Counted from the stretch's first letter, positions 44,851 through 57,351 are shown. The stretch: 64,000 nt of DNA from Termitomyces sp. T153 (GCA_018296165.2 JACKQL020000002.1:1116001-1180000); one strand, 5' to 3'. Made by a program: numbers and translations. The notes: generated by a model from the sequence alone, not told the origin.

Positions 44851-45819
44851 GTCAGCAGTGCATCATCTGTCTTGCAACCAAGGTGAATTAAGTTCCTTGT
44901 TTGGTGACCATTCAGCCATCAGAGCTTCCAAATCAACCTCAACAGACATATGAGAGGGGTGCATGCTCAAGAACTTGACTGGCTGCAAAATGGCTGAGTT
45001 GCATGCTGTGGTTTGAAAGTCACTGCTGTGACACTGTCTTTTGGTATGTCTTGTAATGCACTTCTGATGAGCTCTTTCCATTTATTGCATCTGGCCTCAA
45101 GAGCACTCTGCCACACACCCTCATTAGAGGTATCATCCTTGTTCACAAGAAGCACAGCACTATTTGTTGGGCCCACTTCCTGGGTCTGTTTTGCTTTGGC
45201 CCCAAGAAAACCTCCCTTCTCTGTGCTGGCAATGCAGTCAATAACATCACTCTGCCCCAAACCATCCTGACTGCTATACTATTGCTCAAGACTAGAAAGA
45301 AAGTTGGCCATACCACTGCTGGCATTGTCAAAGTCAAAAAATTGCTCCACAGCATCCTGAGCAGCAGTCAACCTGTGAGCAACCTGAGAGATCTTTTGCT
45401 GCAAACATCTGTTAGCCCAATGCTGGTCCTGGCTATCTTTGCATTTATGCACAATTTGCATATTGTCAATTGTTCTTCTCATCAACATGTTTGCAAGACA
45501 CCCAACAGTCATTTCTTATTCAAAGGCTGTACTTCAGGTCTCTTCTTGCCTAAGAAGATCAGATACATGGCACCAGGGACAGAAAAACATCAACATGAGA
45601 CTATGATACTGGGCAAGCATATTGACATGGTCTTTTTGGGCTATTCCTAGCCCTATTAGCACCACAACTTGACATTACAAAACATGGTAGTGTGTTTCAG
45701 AATCTTTGTGGTCAAGACCCCACACTATCTTCAGGCATGCATAGTTATCTTTGAAATGTGCAGTGTTTATAATCTCATCTCATCTGACCAGAAAGTTTGC
45801 CCATCAACATACCCCCCTT

Positions 45820-46935
45820 CTCATGAGGAGCATCTCAACCTCTTCTTGTCACACTCTCTAACAAAGTCCCACAGACATATTTTGTCAATAGCCCTGCCTC
45901 TTTTAACATAATCAGTGACAATTGAAGCTTTTATCTGGAGCTGTCTGCAATCATGCTTGATAGCCATCCCATCATGTTTGACAACCATGCTAGTAACAGG
46001 GGAGATGTGCTCAGTATTCTTTACTTGAATCTCATCAATTTCAAAACTACTATCAATTTTGTCTGGAAATTCCTTGCCTTTAAGAGGCAGAGCACTAACA
46101 TGGCATGTATTGGACATATCATTCAGGTAACATTCTCAGCTTTGAGCTGGCCATTAAGGTGTGATTTAAAAGGACTCCAGTAGAAGTTCCAATACTTGGG
46201 ACTAGTTATTCTGTCTTTATATCCCAAAAGAAGGTTGCTGACTTGCTGCACAGATGATTCCTGATGTGAAATCATAGCATGGGCACATTTTTGGAGCACA
46301 GCTTTTGCATGGAGCAATACCAGGTTGTCTATAGCATTGTACTCTCCAAGCTTGCCTATAGCATGCTCAAGTGCAGCAAACAAAACATGAGCCTTGAGTT
46401 GAGACTTCAAAATGTAATTAGTGATGTAATGCAATACAGCCTTTGCTGATGCCCCTGACCCAATGAACTTAATGTCCATATTGCAGCACATATTTTCCAA
46501 GATGGTGTCATTAAAATTGTTCACCATTTCATCCAGACAATGGAGTGTAATCTCTCTCCTTTTGGCATCAAACATAGTCATGGTATGGAACTTTGCAGCA
46601 TCCACAATCAAGCAGCATTCACAATCCTCCAGGCTCTTTGCATACTTGTAGCATGTAGGTCTGTGTTTGTAGATCTGGCATGCTTTCCTGACATGATTAA
46701 CATCCATATCTTCAACCATCCTATTCAATCTGCAAATGCTACACAGATGAACATGGATTGATGGGACATCCTGGACATGCAGGGATATGGATTGTAATTG
46801 CATTGGCAAGAAATCCAATCATCTTTTTCTGGAAAGTGTCATTCCTCTCCTGCAAAATGTGATTTTTTATTTCATCCAGATTCAAAGTACCCTCAAGCCA
46901 AACAAGCAAATGACAGAAAGCACACATATATGTAT
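45820..46935 (-). pseudogene. Helitron helicase-like N-terminal (Rep-associated) region
   Basis: Minus strand. A 231-codon open stretch (46,818-46,123) contains HRPTCYKYAKSLEDCE, NMDIKFIGSGASAKAVLHYITNYILKSQ and KCAHAMISHQESSVQQVSNLLLGYKD, a block order characteristic of fungal Helitron polyproteins (Helitron-like N domain). The segment to 45,820 continues with frameshifts. The Rep catalytic HUH and YxxxY motifs were not located with confidence. Confidence 0.85.
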
Positions 46936-47343
46936 GAAAGAACTTGGTAGCAACAACAAGATTGCAGGCAACCAGAATGGACTGCTCATGGAATTACATC
47001 ATGGCAGGGTTATAAATATTGGCAAGATTTATGGTGATATAAAAGGAGGGCACTCATCAGTCCACATGGTAGACTTGTCAGGAAGTCAAAGACATACAAC
47101 CAGTTCTTTCAATGGTAGACAGAAGCATCTTTGCAATCAGACCAGGATCCTGCAAATATATGAAAGTATAGCCTTGCATTCCTTTTTGCTTTCCAGGTAT
47201 ATCCTATCTTCTTTCTTCTCAGGAAGCTGAACAATCCAATTCTTGGCCCTGCACAAGAAGATAATTGACTGCTCTATTTACATTAAATTGTGCAAAATGT
47301 CAGGGACTTCAGCCAGAAACAACTTGTTTGCTAGCATGTGCTT

Positions 47344-49540
47344 TGTCACAACCCACTCCTGGACCTCTGGACTCCCCCCCCCCTCACTCCCCAAGAGTAC
47401 CCACCAATGCCCCCCCAATCTTCCCCACCAATGCCCCCCTCAATCTTTCCCCACCTTTGCCCACACCCAGTGCCTGCCCCAGCAATCTCCAATGCTTTTC
47501 TGGCAAACTCTGGTGACTCTCCAACAGGCCCTGACACATTTACTGTAGTACTGGGTTAGAGTAATACTGATAGTTCTGGGGCTTTCTTGAAGACTTAGGC
47601 AGTCTACTCCAATTCCACACTGATTTCTTGATAAATGCTTGAAGTTGAAGGGGTTTACTTCCAAAATATTTCTATTCTGAATGCAGAGGGGTCTCAACAA
47701 ACTCCAGCCTAAGTGATTCACTCCCTGGGAACCACTGAGCCTTTGCCTATTAATTGCCTGTCCATTTGCTACTCTACTTGGGCTATTTATACCTCTTTCT
47801 GCAGTGCACAGACCACCCCCTACATGTGACTTTTGGTTCCATACTTTCCAGCCCCTTTATCATAACTGTTATTCTAATTCCCCCTTTTGGCATGCCTGTT
47901 TCAGTGCCACAGGCCAGTTCCTGGTTCCATCATTCCTCCTTTGCATTCTTAGCTTCCATTTGCCCCATTTATCTCTCCCTCCTTTGTATTTCTTCCATTC
48001 ATATTCTTCTCCATTCAGTTTCTTCCCTTCTTCTTCCTTTATTTATTTCATATTCTTCCCCATTCAGGTCCTTTCCCATTCAGGTTCTTCCATTCATCTG
48101 TCCCCTCCCATTCATTCCATTCATCTTCCTTTATTCCTTTCATATTCTTCCCCTTTTAGGTTTTTTCCCATTCAGGTTCTTCCATTCATCTTCCTTTCCC
48201 TTCCCTTCATTCCATTCATTTCATATTCTTCCCTTCATCTTCCTTTCCCTTCCCTTCATTTCATTCATTTCATATTCTTCCATTCATCTTCCTTTCCCTT
48301 CCCTTCATTCCATTCTTTCTCATTCATTCCCCCTTTACCTCCTTTTAGTCAACATTCCAATCTGGTTATTCTTAGATCAGATCTAGATCTTGCCAGAATT
48401 GATGCCACTCAGGTGCTTTTGCCAGTCCCATGCTTCCCCTCCCATTACAGTGATTGGACTATTATTGAGTGTATAGTCTAGTATAGTCCTTGTCCTATCC
48501 TGTTCTGTCTTTCTTCTGGTGTATTTAAAGGGATAATGTTGCTGGGACTTGTTTTACCAGGAGGCTTACAGTTTTCAGCCTTAATAAATGTTTGTTTTGA
48601 CTTCTGGTGTTTATTATGTTCCCAATGGTGTGACAACATCATATCATTACCTGTGGGCCCTGTCACTTCCCCTTCCTTTCAACACTCCCCTTCCTTTCAA
48701 CAATCTCTCCTGACCTCAGCACTCATTCCCAACTTGCCTCTACATCCTATCCAGCCACTCCAGAACTTCTGAATGGCCCTGGGGCAGCCCATGTTCCCAT
48801 CTGTTTCTATCAGAACATCATCACAGCCTACAGCTGATTAGAACCAACACCTGTCAACCCCACATGGCTCCAACAGGCCCCACCATCAGACCCACAGCCT
48901 CTGGAGAAGTCCCAGTAGTTAGTATATAAGTTGTAGAGTAGTATTTGTTATGCTAGTCTTGATATTGCTAATAATCTTTTGTTTGTTCTGTGTTTGTTAC
49001 ATCTCCCAGTTTTCTTCTGTTTCCATCTCTAGTTTGCATCTCTCAATCTATCTGTTTTTGTCTCTGTCTTGTCTCAACTCTGTCTCACCTCATCTGCTTC
49101 TACTTCCTTTATTGTTGTCTAAGTTCCTTTCTACTTTAATTCTGTTACAACTCCAATCATACAATCATGACCCCAAACATTCATATCTAACTCTGGACTT
49201 GCTCTACAATCAACCCCAGACCTTATTGACATTAATTGATCTCCCATCAACTCTCTGGCCCTGCTCCTGTCACTCACATGGCCTCTGCTTACCCTGCACT
49301 TCCTGTATTCCCTTCCAGACCTGTACCTGAGTCTTCCCCAAGTCCAACCCTTATTGTACTTTGTCTAAGACTTCCCCAGACCACTCCAGACTTGCTCAAA
49401 TTGCTTCCCCTAGCCTCTCCTTACAAGTATCTGAAGTCCAGACCTCCTTGGAACACTAGATTTCAAGTGCAGGACATTGTGTCCACCTAGTAAGCACTCA
49501 CCCAGTCAAGCTGAGCCCCTGTGGTCAGCAGAACCTGACA
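47344..49540 (+). mobile_element. Solo LTR, family A, inserted in the Helitron and itself interrupted
   Basis: Starts TGTCACAACCC and ends AACCTGACA, with an exact 5-bp TSD, TGCTT (47,339-47,343 and 49,541-49,545). A family E solo LTR (47,544-48,646 plus a 4-bp duplicate) sits inside it. Without that, the LTR is about 1,090 bp, like the other family A copies. TATA box TATATAAG near 48,922. Confidence 0.95.
47544..48646 (+). mobile_element. Solo LTR, family E, copy 2
   Basis: 1,103 bp, TGTAGTACTGGG...ATCATATCA, flanked by a 4-bp duplicate TTAC (47,540-47,543 and 48,647-48,650). Nearly identical to copy 1 at 30,425 except in the CATTC/CATTT-rich tract (about 47,990-48,320), which is longer here. 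The last bases differ from copy 1 (ACATCATATCA versus ACGTTGTATCA) by changes that fit CpG decay of a shared ancestor. Confidence 0.88.
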
Positions 49541-50765
49541 TGCTTGGACAGTCTACTTTTTTTTAGTGCACACAGAGACCTTCATTGCACAAATGCAAAT
49601 CAAAGAATCTGTTGCCTTGATCTAGCACCCCAGCAGGATCCAGCAACAGATTTCAAAACAGATCAGTCTCAAAAGGTAATAAGTGCACATATTCTCCATG
49701 CCATATATCTTGTTCAATGTCATCACTCAAGTCAGACTTTATATCACAGCTCCCTCCCCCATCTCTACAACTGAGGTCACTGAATCAACTTGACATCCAG
49801 GATAATGCAGAACATTTAAGTCAACTGAGGAATTTGTGATAGATGTTAGCTCATGCAAAACTTGTCATGCAAGCAGGAAGCACAAGTTAGACACTACAGA
49901 GCATCACTAGAAGTCTCTTTGCAAAACAAACTAATAAGGTTATTCTTCTGTTAATATAAAACCACACTAGGCCAATTCTTATAAACTGTTTTGAGCTGCA
50001 CATACAAAGCCTGAGCTTCATCAGAGATCCTGTTGCCTGTAAAATTCTTCTTGGACAAACTGTATGTGTGTCACTTGACAACCAAGCAAAGCTTTGTCCA
50101 TGGGACTCTTGCATGCATTTGAAATATCATTAAATTCATTTGCACAACCTTCAAGACCAATGAAGTCTATGCAATGTCCATGATAGGTATAATGTCACAC
50201 AAGGGACAGCACTTCCTGTGAAGAGCCTGCAGCAGATATACCATGGTTCACTGCCAGACTAAGTAGATCCTGCTATGACAAAATGGAAGGAGCCACAACG
50301 TAACTGCTGCAAAGGCAAATCAATACTGCAGAACCAAGCAAGTCATCTGACAACTGGTCTAACAACAGCTGCATATTGGTTGTTTTATCATACCCCAGGA
50401 ACTTAGTGATATGATTCAGTGTAGAGACAACACCCAGGACACAAGACCACTCTGCAACCCAAAATAAGAAAGACCACCTCATCTACATCATAGATGCCTG
50501 GCCTGCTAAATGGCTGCACTTGTCCATATCCAGAGAGGTACATAGACCATTGACCAAATGATGGATCAACAGATATTTTCTCTGTTCATCACACAAGCCA
50601 GCTGACAACCTGTGCAAACTCAACTGATGTTCTACCATGCCACAAGTAAATGGAGACAACACATAAAGAGGACTATTTGACAGAACCAACATGGATACAA
50701 TCTCATTGACACATGCAAAGACATTACCAGAGGTCAAAGAGCAATCCAAGCAACTCAAAGTATCA

Positions 50766-51060
50766 TCAGAGCTCAAAGCAACCAGACATGAAACAGGGAC
50801 AGGTCTGCAAGCACATTAAATTTGGAAAAGGACTGTGAGGTAAAAGTATACTCACCTGGTTGAGGGAACTGTACACAACTGGGAGTACAGGGATTAAAAG
50901 TAGCAGTGAAAGGAGCAGGTTGACCAGTAGACAATACATACTCACAATATGTGGAAAACCAATCCAACTCCAACATGCAATTGTCTGTGCCAGACACAAC
51001 AAAGTCAAGAATAGTAATAGATTTCAAGTTTGTTACACTGTCTGATTGATCCCAGATAAG
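50766..51060 (-). pseudogene. Start of a minus-strand Helitron-linked ORF
   Basis: A start at 51,027 reads MKSITILDFVVSGTDNCMLE and is followed by a predicted intron (GTGAGT at about 50,857, TTGCAG at about 50,808). Splicing joins it to SLALSSDD-type sequence, with CLDC, that stays open to 50,483. No family is recognised. It is placed with the Helitron because the frame continues towards the Rep domain once the solo LTR is removed, but an independent captured gene is possible. Confidence 0.4.
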
Positions 51061-51119
51061 TACTTAGACTATTGATTCAAGACTAAAAGCATTGTCAGAT
51101 TGGCTTCTATTTCTTTGGC

Positions 51120-52180
51120 AGAATAATTAATGGCCTTATGGCTACTCTTCAAGCCCCAGGCTGCAGTTCTAACCTAATGTCAGCACAGAGATTCCCCTTG
51201 TGCTCTTGTCCAAATTTGTACCTCCAATATTGTCAGGCTTTTGTCACCCATTCAGATAGTCCTCATGCCATCTTACAATGTCTACTTCTGCAATAGATCC
51301 TTAGCCCTCAACAGTACTATCCATTATCTTTGCAGCAGACTCTCCTTGATGGTCCAGAATATCATCAAAAGTCACTACAAAGCAAAATGGCTAAATCACA
51401 AGATCAACACAAGTGATGATGAAATCAATAGCAATGATAACTGATAGCAAAGATGATAGAAATACTTGGGATCTGATCTGTATTGAATGTCTACAGGATA
51501 ACATAGACATCAGGAGAGCATGGACATGGTTGTACTTTAAAGAAAAGGTCTTGATTATTCTAAAGAAGTGGAAGTTGAAGACATCAAGATTTGGAGTAAG
51601 ACAAGATCAGACAAAGAAGGATTATTTTGCCTGGTTTATTTTTAAGGAATTGGTATGCTCTCATGTTTCACTCACTGAGTCTCTTGCACACTATTTATTA
51701 GAGTTCAATGCAAGCAACAAAGCATCACAAGGAGATACAAGGACCTGCACCTGATGACTGGGATTGGAAGGAAGAGGACAAATTACTTGTGTTTCTCTGG
51801 TTACTTGCTCACTGTGGAAACCTTCTCACATTTGACACATGAGGCTGGCCCAAAATGTATGCATAAATAGTCACAGGTCAATTAATATCATCACTTTGCA
51901 TGCACACATAATTGAGCACAGGAGTTGTAGCACTACAACAATATTTCCACCAATCACAATAAACAATCAGGGAGTCAATACAGTTTGTGTACTCACAATG
52001 TGTAGCCTTCCATTCTTCCAGTGCAACAAACTTGGGCAGTACAGAGGTTTGAAACATTGATATGCCCACAGGAGCTATCAATAATCTGTGTTGATTCTTC
52101 TTGTTGATCAATGTGGATGTTAAAAAGGCTAGACTATGACTGGCCATCATATAATTCAATCATTCTTTGACTGTTCATGA
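51120..52180 (+). repeat. CpG-decayed copy of the 59.3-60.4 kb host-like segment
   Basis: Aligns along about 1 kb with 59,340-60,400, including the same ATG context (atgccatcttac / atgccagcctac). Where the right-hand copy has CG this copy mostly has TG or CA (for example gtccagaatatcatc versus gtccggaatatcgtc). The open frame of the right-hand copy is broken here by stops and frameshifts. Confidence 0.85.
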
Positions 52181-52924
52181 ATTCCTCTCTCTATGACCTT
52201 GGAGGGGGGTGCAGTGGAGTAGTGGTCTCCATCACATGTCTGCCATTGCACCCCAGCAGATACCAATGGTGGGTTACAAGTTTTACACCAAGAACAAGCA
52301 TTCAAACCCCTATGATTGCAAAAATCCACTCCTCATTTGGCACATATTCAATTCTCCACTACCCTCCCCAACTCATCATTTTTCAATTTTCCTCAATGGC
52401 ATACATTCCATACAAACCCCATCAGGCACATTACATCAAGACAATGGTATCCTGCCTCCATATGCAAATGGCTCCCATAACAGGGACCTTGTCCACCCCT
52501 CATTATTTGGGTCCTGTGGCCAAGGACCTTGTCCACCCTTGGTTACTCAGAGAGAGCTGTAACCCCAGCTTTGAATCACTGCACTTATGGCCACATGCCA
52601 GAGTAAGTCTTGGACAGGATAGGAGAAAAGGTGAAGAAATGACAAGGGAAGAAATGGTGTGACAATGGATCATGCCAGATTGGATTATACACATCAAATG
52701 TTCCACAAAACCATCACAACTACCACTGGCACTAGCAAGGACCTCACACACCACAGAGGCATCATGACACCCCATGTCTGCATAGCACAACAGGAATTTC
52801 ACTGGTCTCAAATTGTCCCTATCCTTAAAAATATGTACTAACCCTAACCTTTGATCTACCTTTGAGCCTATTGTGATGTGAACCTGCTACTATACATGCC
52901 ACCACAATCTCTGCAAGGAAAGTT
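52181..52924. other. No gene recognised
   Basis: CpG-poor sequence with only chance-length frames on both strands. A short purine-rich patch at about 52,600-52,660 is the only compositional feature. Probably decayed repeat DNA between two duplicated segments. Confidence 0.4.
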
Positions 52925-53400
52925 CTAATCCCTGCTACTTTAGTAGTGGGTTCTTGTGGCTCTATCCAAAAAACTGTCAAAGGTTCATTCAGATAAAAAG
53001 TCACATTTTTTGGACCATTGATCTTGCCAGCCCATTTTATACCAAGTGCTTTTTCTCATCCCTCTCATTTCCTTCTTCTGGTCTTGTTTTCATATTGTGT
53101 TGTTTCCATCAAACAAGTTTTCTCTTTTCTTCCTTTCCTTGATCAATGTCCCCTTTCTGTTGATAGAAACCACTTCTCAAAGAATACAGTGTTGCAGCCC
53201 ATGTCTGTACCTGTATTTAGTTGATTCAACTTTCTTGACTAATAAGTCTGTGGTCTATACAGATCTACAAATTGGTGCAGAGTTCTCTGGCAGAACTTGC
53301 TTGCAATCTAGTTATACAGAGTGGCTTCAAAATGGAGATCAAAAGTCATTGGCTCAGTCATCAATGGTATCTTACCAGTTCCTCTAAAAATGACATACAC
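52925..53400 (+). repeat. Copy of a dispersed segment shared with 57.3-58.5 kb
   Basis: 'gctactttagtagtgggttcttgtggctctatcc...caaaggttcattcagataaaaagtcaca' matches 57,301-57,355 joined to 57,957-58,010, except for the insertion present in the right-hand copy. Homology beyond the first 110 bp is weak. Confidence 0.7.
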
Positions 53401-53506
53401 AAGGTCAGCTTCTCTATGAACATTTATGTTTGGTGTCCACTCCTTTTCTGATTAGAACATATATACAAATGTGCCAAATATTCATCCACAATGATAAGGG
53501 AGTGTG

Positions 53507-54287
53507 TAACAACATAATGATACACCAGTCTCAACAATGAGATTGGCAGAGGAAAAAGCCTAGTCAAAGTATATTATAAAACAATATACTTTACAAATGA
53601 AAACAGCTGAAAACTGTAAGCTGGTGAAAAACATTGAAAACTGTAAATGTAAGGCATACCTCAAAGTAAAACCTCCCATGTAAAACCAAGGATGAACCCA
53701 AAGTCAGTCAACAACAGCTGGGAAGCTGGCCATTGAATTTTGATAGCAGGGGCCAAGACTTGATTTCAGCTAACAATCCAAGTTTCCCCTCAATCCAGGG
53801 CTAGCCCCTCCCATCTCTGACCAACCAACTTGAACCAAACAGCCCTCAAGTCCACAGTGATAAGGATCAGCAGGCAGGAGGAGAGGACAAAAGGAGAGAA
53901 AAAGGGACAGACAAAAGAGCAGCCTAGGCCTTGGCATGATCAAACCTGAATTGCTGATGCCAAAAATAAGTGCATGCCAAGGCCCAACCATGCAGCCCAG
54001 CCCACCAACCAGTTGACCACACTCCCAGACAATGATGAAAACATGTGGAAAAGCCATGGTCTGTATGCAGACTGAGGGGTATAAAAGGAGAGGATTTTTG
54101 AGCCTATTGGACAAGCAAAGTACTAGCTATGGCTCAGAAATCCCCAGGGAGTGGGTTTCTCAGGCCAATAAACCATTATTTTCTTCAGGCTTATAATTTA
54201 TTATATTTTGCTTGAGCCTTGTGATCAGACTTGACCCAGTTGAGTTTGTAATCTAAATCAATTAAAAATCTACTTTGTACAACACTT
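53507..54287 (+). repeat. Possible LTR
   Basis: The sequence starts TGTAACAACATAATG and ends near TTTGTACA. It contains a TATAAAAGG box at about 54,080 and an AATAAA polyadenylation-like signal at about 54,164, the usual LTR arrangement. No TSD and no second copy were found, so it could instead be a decayed promoter region. Confidence 0.35.
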
Positions 54288-54640
54288 TTAGAGTGAGCTA
54301 CATGAAACAAAGTCCCGAACACCTTTGTGAGTCGGAGTTTTGAGCTGAGTTTGAAAAATAAGCCAATTTCGCCGATTTCGCATCAATAAATGATTGTAAA
54401 CAAGTGTAGTATGTTTGATAAAAGGTACGAAAGAACAAAGACATGGTTATAATGAGATCTCCACTATAGAAGGACCTTACTTGGTGAGGAATACGCTACA
54501 TGCTTGTCATGTGCCTTTATATCTATGTCACATGATGTAAATTGACTCTGCTGCATTTACTGCAAGCATGTGTTTTACTGTTTGTACATGAACAAGGGTT
54601 TCTACAATCAGTCAAAATATCACATCTATGTATCCTGCAT
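54288..54640. other. CpG-retaining island within the block, related to 58.5 kb
   Basis: CpG reappears here (gtcggag, ttcgccgatttcgc). The part around 54,397-54,530 (gtaaacaagtgtagtatg ... cttgtcatgtgcc) aligns with 58,493-58,630, so it belongs to the same duplicated host-like segment. No gene is seen. Confidence 0.5.
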
Positions 54641-55256
54641 GTTTCTTTTGCAGGCTGGACTCATTTCCGTTGTTGGCAGTATTTTCACAATGCTCAATAC
54701 AGCAACTGACTACATTTGTTCCACTTCTTTTATGCATGATGTTCATCCTTCTATCTGGGATTAGTCAGATATTTGATGCTATGTACAAGGATGTGACATG
54801 CCCCTCTGTGGCATCTGCTGTAGGCATTGTTGCTCATAAAACTTATGCCATTGCTTATGAGAAGGTCCTTGGTGGGTTTTGGTTTTGTTACATCTGCATT
54901 TCATTGAGTACCTTGACATTGGGAAAGTGTTCAAGCACATTGCTTGTTTATGACTTCCTCAAAAGTTTGATGTACTTGCTCCCTGCTCATGTGGTAATGT
55001 TGTCTTTCCTCAAATTATTGCAAGTGTGTTAATTATTGTAATTATCATTCATAGAGTGGCAGACTGGAGAAGAACCTGTGAAATTGACTTATCAAATGTA
55101 TTTCTAGATACTGGTTCATCAGATTGATTTCCAATGGACAACTGATGCATGATGAGAAACATATTGCTGTGATACATCTACATACCCTGTATACAGATGT
55201 TCAGATCATCAATAGAGAACATATTGCTGTAATATATTTACATATTACATGCTTTG
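54641..55256 (+). pseudogene. Fragment with an aspartic-protease-like motif
   Basis: An apparent intron end (TTTTGCAG at about 54,653) is followed by frames AGLISVVGSIFTMLNTATDY and, shifted, IFDAMYKDVTCPSVASAVG. Near 55,080-55,130 a frame reads CEIDLSNVFLDTGSSD followed by a TGA where Trp or Leu would be expected; DTGSSD is the first catalytic motif of pepsin-like aspartic proteases. The second motif is absent. It may be the relic of a host gene cut by the element inserted at 55,257. Weak call. Confidence 0.3.
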
Positions 55257-57218
55257 TGTCAGGTTCTGCTGACCACAGGGGCTCAGCTACACTGGGTGAG
55301 TCCTTACTAGGTGGATGTGATTCCCTGCACTGACAACTGGGCACTTGGAGAAGCTCTAAACATAGGGGGCTTGCAAGGGTAAGTGATGGGGAGTGATCCA
55401 AGCAAGTCTGGGTTGGTCTGGAGGAATGTGGGATAAGTTGTGGGGAAAGGGACGAGATTGGCAGGGTGTCAGGCACAAGTCTGTAAGCAAGTATTGTGGG
55501 TGCAGAGGAAGCAGAGGTTAGGCAAGTGATGGGAGTGAAAGCTACACAAGTGATGGAAGCAGAGGCTATGCAAGTGGTGGAAGCAGAGCCAGAGTTTGAT
55601 GGGAGATCAACAGAGGTTAATAGAGTTTGGAGCTGAGTGTGTAGCAAGGTCTGGAGTTGGTTAAAAGAATGTGTTGATGTTTGTAATCATGAGTGCAGAG
55701 GTCATAAAGGCATTAGGGTTGGAAAAGACTTGAATACAGTAGGCAGAATGGATCAATGAGGCTAAACAAAGCTGAATGGAATGAAACAGAGTCAAGATGA
55801 GATTGAGATGGGAACAAAAATAGATTGAGGCAGAAATATGAAATGATAACAAGAATGATAACAGAATAGAGACAAGATAAGACTAGGAGACTGAGTTAAG
55901 AAGAAATGTAATATGGAACACAAAACATGAGAAGGAAACAATCAGACCATAGGTAACATTAAGCAATATCAAGACTAGAGTATGAAGAGCTACTCTACAA
56001 CTTATATACTGACTACTGCAGAGCTCTGGGGAATGTTGGCTGTGGCAGCAGGGCTTGGCAGAGCTCAGTGGAGTTGATGGGTGTCAGTTGTAATCAGGGG
56101 GCAGGCCACATTGATATATTGATAGGATCAATTGGGAATGCAGGCCATCCCAAGGTTGTCATAATACTCTGGAGTGGGTCTGAGGAACTGGGGTGGTGAG
56201 TCAATGACATGTGACAGAGTTAGGAATAGTGGGGGGATGGTTCCAGGGCTTAGAAGATCCAGGGGAAGCATTGGTGGCTGTAGGGAAGATGTCAGAGTTG
56301 GCCAGAGAAGTGTCAGAGTTAGCCAGAGTGGGCACAGAGGGTAGACAATGGTTGGGGAAGTTCAATGGGGCACTGGGGGAGGCTCTGGGGGAGTGGGAGG
56401 GTTGGAGGCAATGTGCGGAGGTCCAGAGAATGGGTCATGACATCACCCCCCCTTCAGCATCAAGACCCTCAAGATGTGGGGCACAGGTTAGGGATTGGCA
56501 GGGGCATGGGAATCAAAGCCAAGTAATATTGATCAATCCACAGCAAGTGATGGCAGTGTGGGAGGCAAACTTGAAGCATGGCCACTGCTCATCAGGGGGT
56601 TCTTCCTAATCAATTAAAAGGCTTTGGATGTACCCCAGGGTTTTCCCAAAAATTTCTCCCATGTCTTCCTCCATGTACTCAACTGCTTCTACATAGGGGT
56701 ACTGGTGGGAGTTGAATCCCTTGTGAATCCAGAGGCAGGGGTTAAGCCCACTAATGCCATCTGTGTTGGCTAGTCCCAGGGTCATCAGAACTTAGTGGAG
56801 CATTGTTGGAGAGGGTCACTCAGTGGAGTTGATGGGTGTCAGTTGTAATCAGGGGGCAGGCCACATTGATATATTGATGGGATCAATTGGGAATGCAGGC
56901 CATCCCAAGGTTGTCATGATACTCTGGAGTGGGTCTGAGAAACCAGGGTGGTGAGTCAATGATGTGTGACAGAGTCAGGAACAGTGGGGGGATGGTTCCA
57001 GGGCTCAGGAGATCTAGGGGAAGTGTTGGTGGCTGCAGGGAAGATGTCAGAGTTGGCCAGGGGGCCATTGAAGTTAGCCAGAGAAGTGTCAGAGTTAGCC
57101 AGAGTGGGTGCAGAGGGTAGATGATGGTTGGGGAAGTTTGACAGGGTGTTGGGGGAGGCTCTGGGGGAGTGGGAGCGTTGGAGGCAATGTGTGGGGGTCC
57201 AGAGAATGGGTTGTGACA
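55257..57218 (-). mobile_element. Collapsed Gypsy element (family A) with intact TSD
   Basis: Reading leftward: a partial 5' LTR (57,218 to about 56,817), a jump into the last 350 bp of the interior (about 56,800-56,443, the chromodomain tail and polypurine tract AAGGGGGGGG), then a full 3' LTR (56,442-55,257). The outer ends carry an exact 5-bp TSD, CTTTG (55,252-55,256 and 57,219-57,223). Most of gag-pol is deleted. The shared part of the two LTRs differs almost only by C/T and G/A changes. Confidence 0.92.
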
Positions 57219-57351
57219 CTTTGTGTATGATAAAAGTGGGAAGTAGTGGGCATTGTGGCCAAAGAGGGCACCCTTCATGGATGAAATCCCAAAATTCCCA
57301 CTCCTACGTAGTGAGTTTCTTGTGGCTCTATCAAAAAAAAACATCAAAGGT

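Larger units (their letters stand above)
43340..51060 (-). mobile_element. Helitron (rolling-circle transposon), split by nested LTRs
   Basis: Reading leftward from about 51,060: an N-terminal Cys-containing region with an apparent intron (GTGAGT...TGCAG at about 50,857-50,808), the Rep/helicase-like domain (46,930-45,820), then a PIF1-type helicase (about 44,850-43,450). A solo LTR with TSD TGCTT interrupts at 47,344-49,540. Helitrons move by rolling-circle replication using the Rep-helicase protein. Outer ends are not fixed: no unambiguous 5' TC or 3' CTRR was found, so the limits are those of recognisable coding sequence. Confidence 0.75.
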
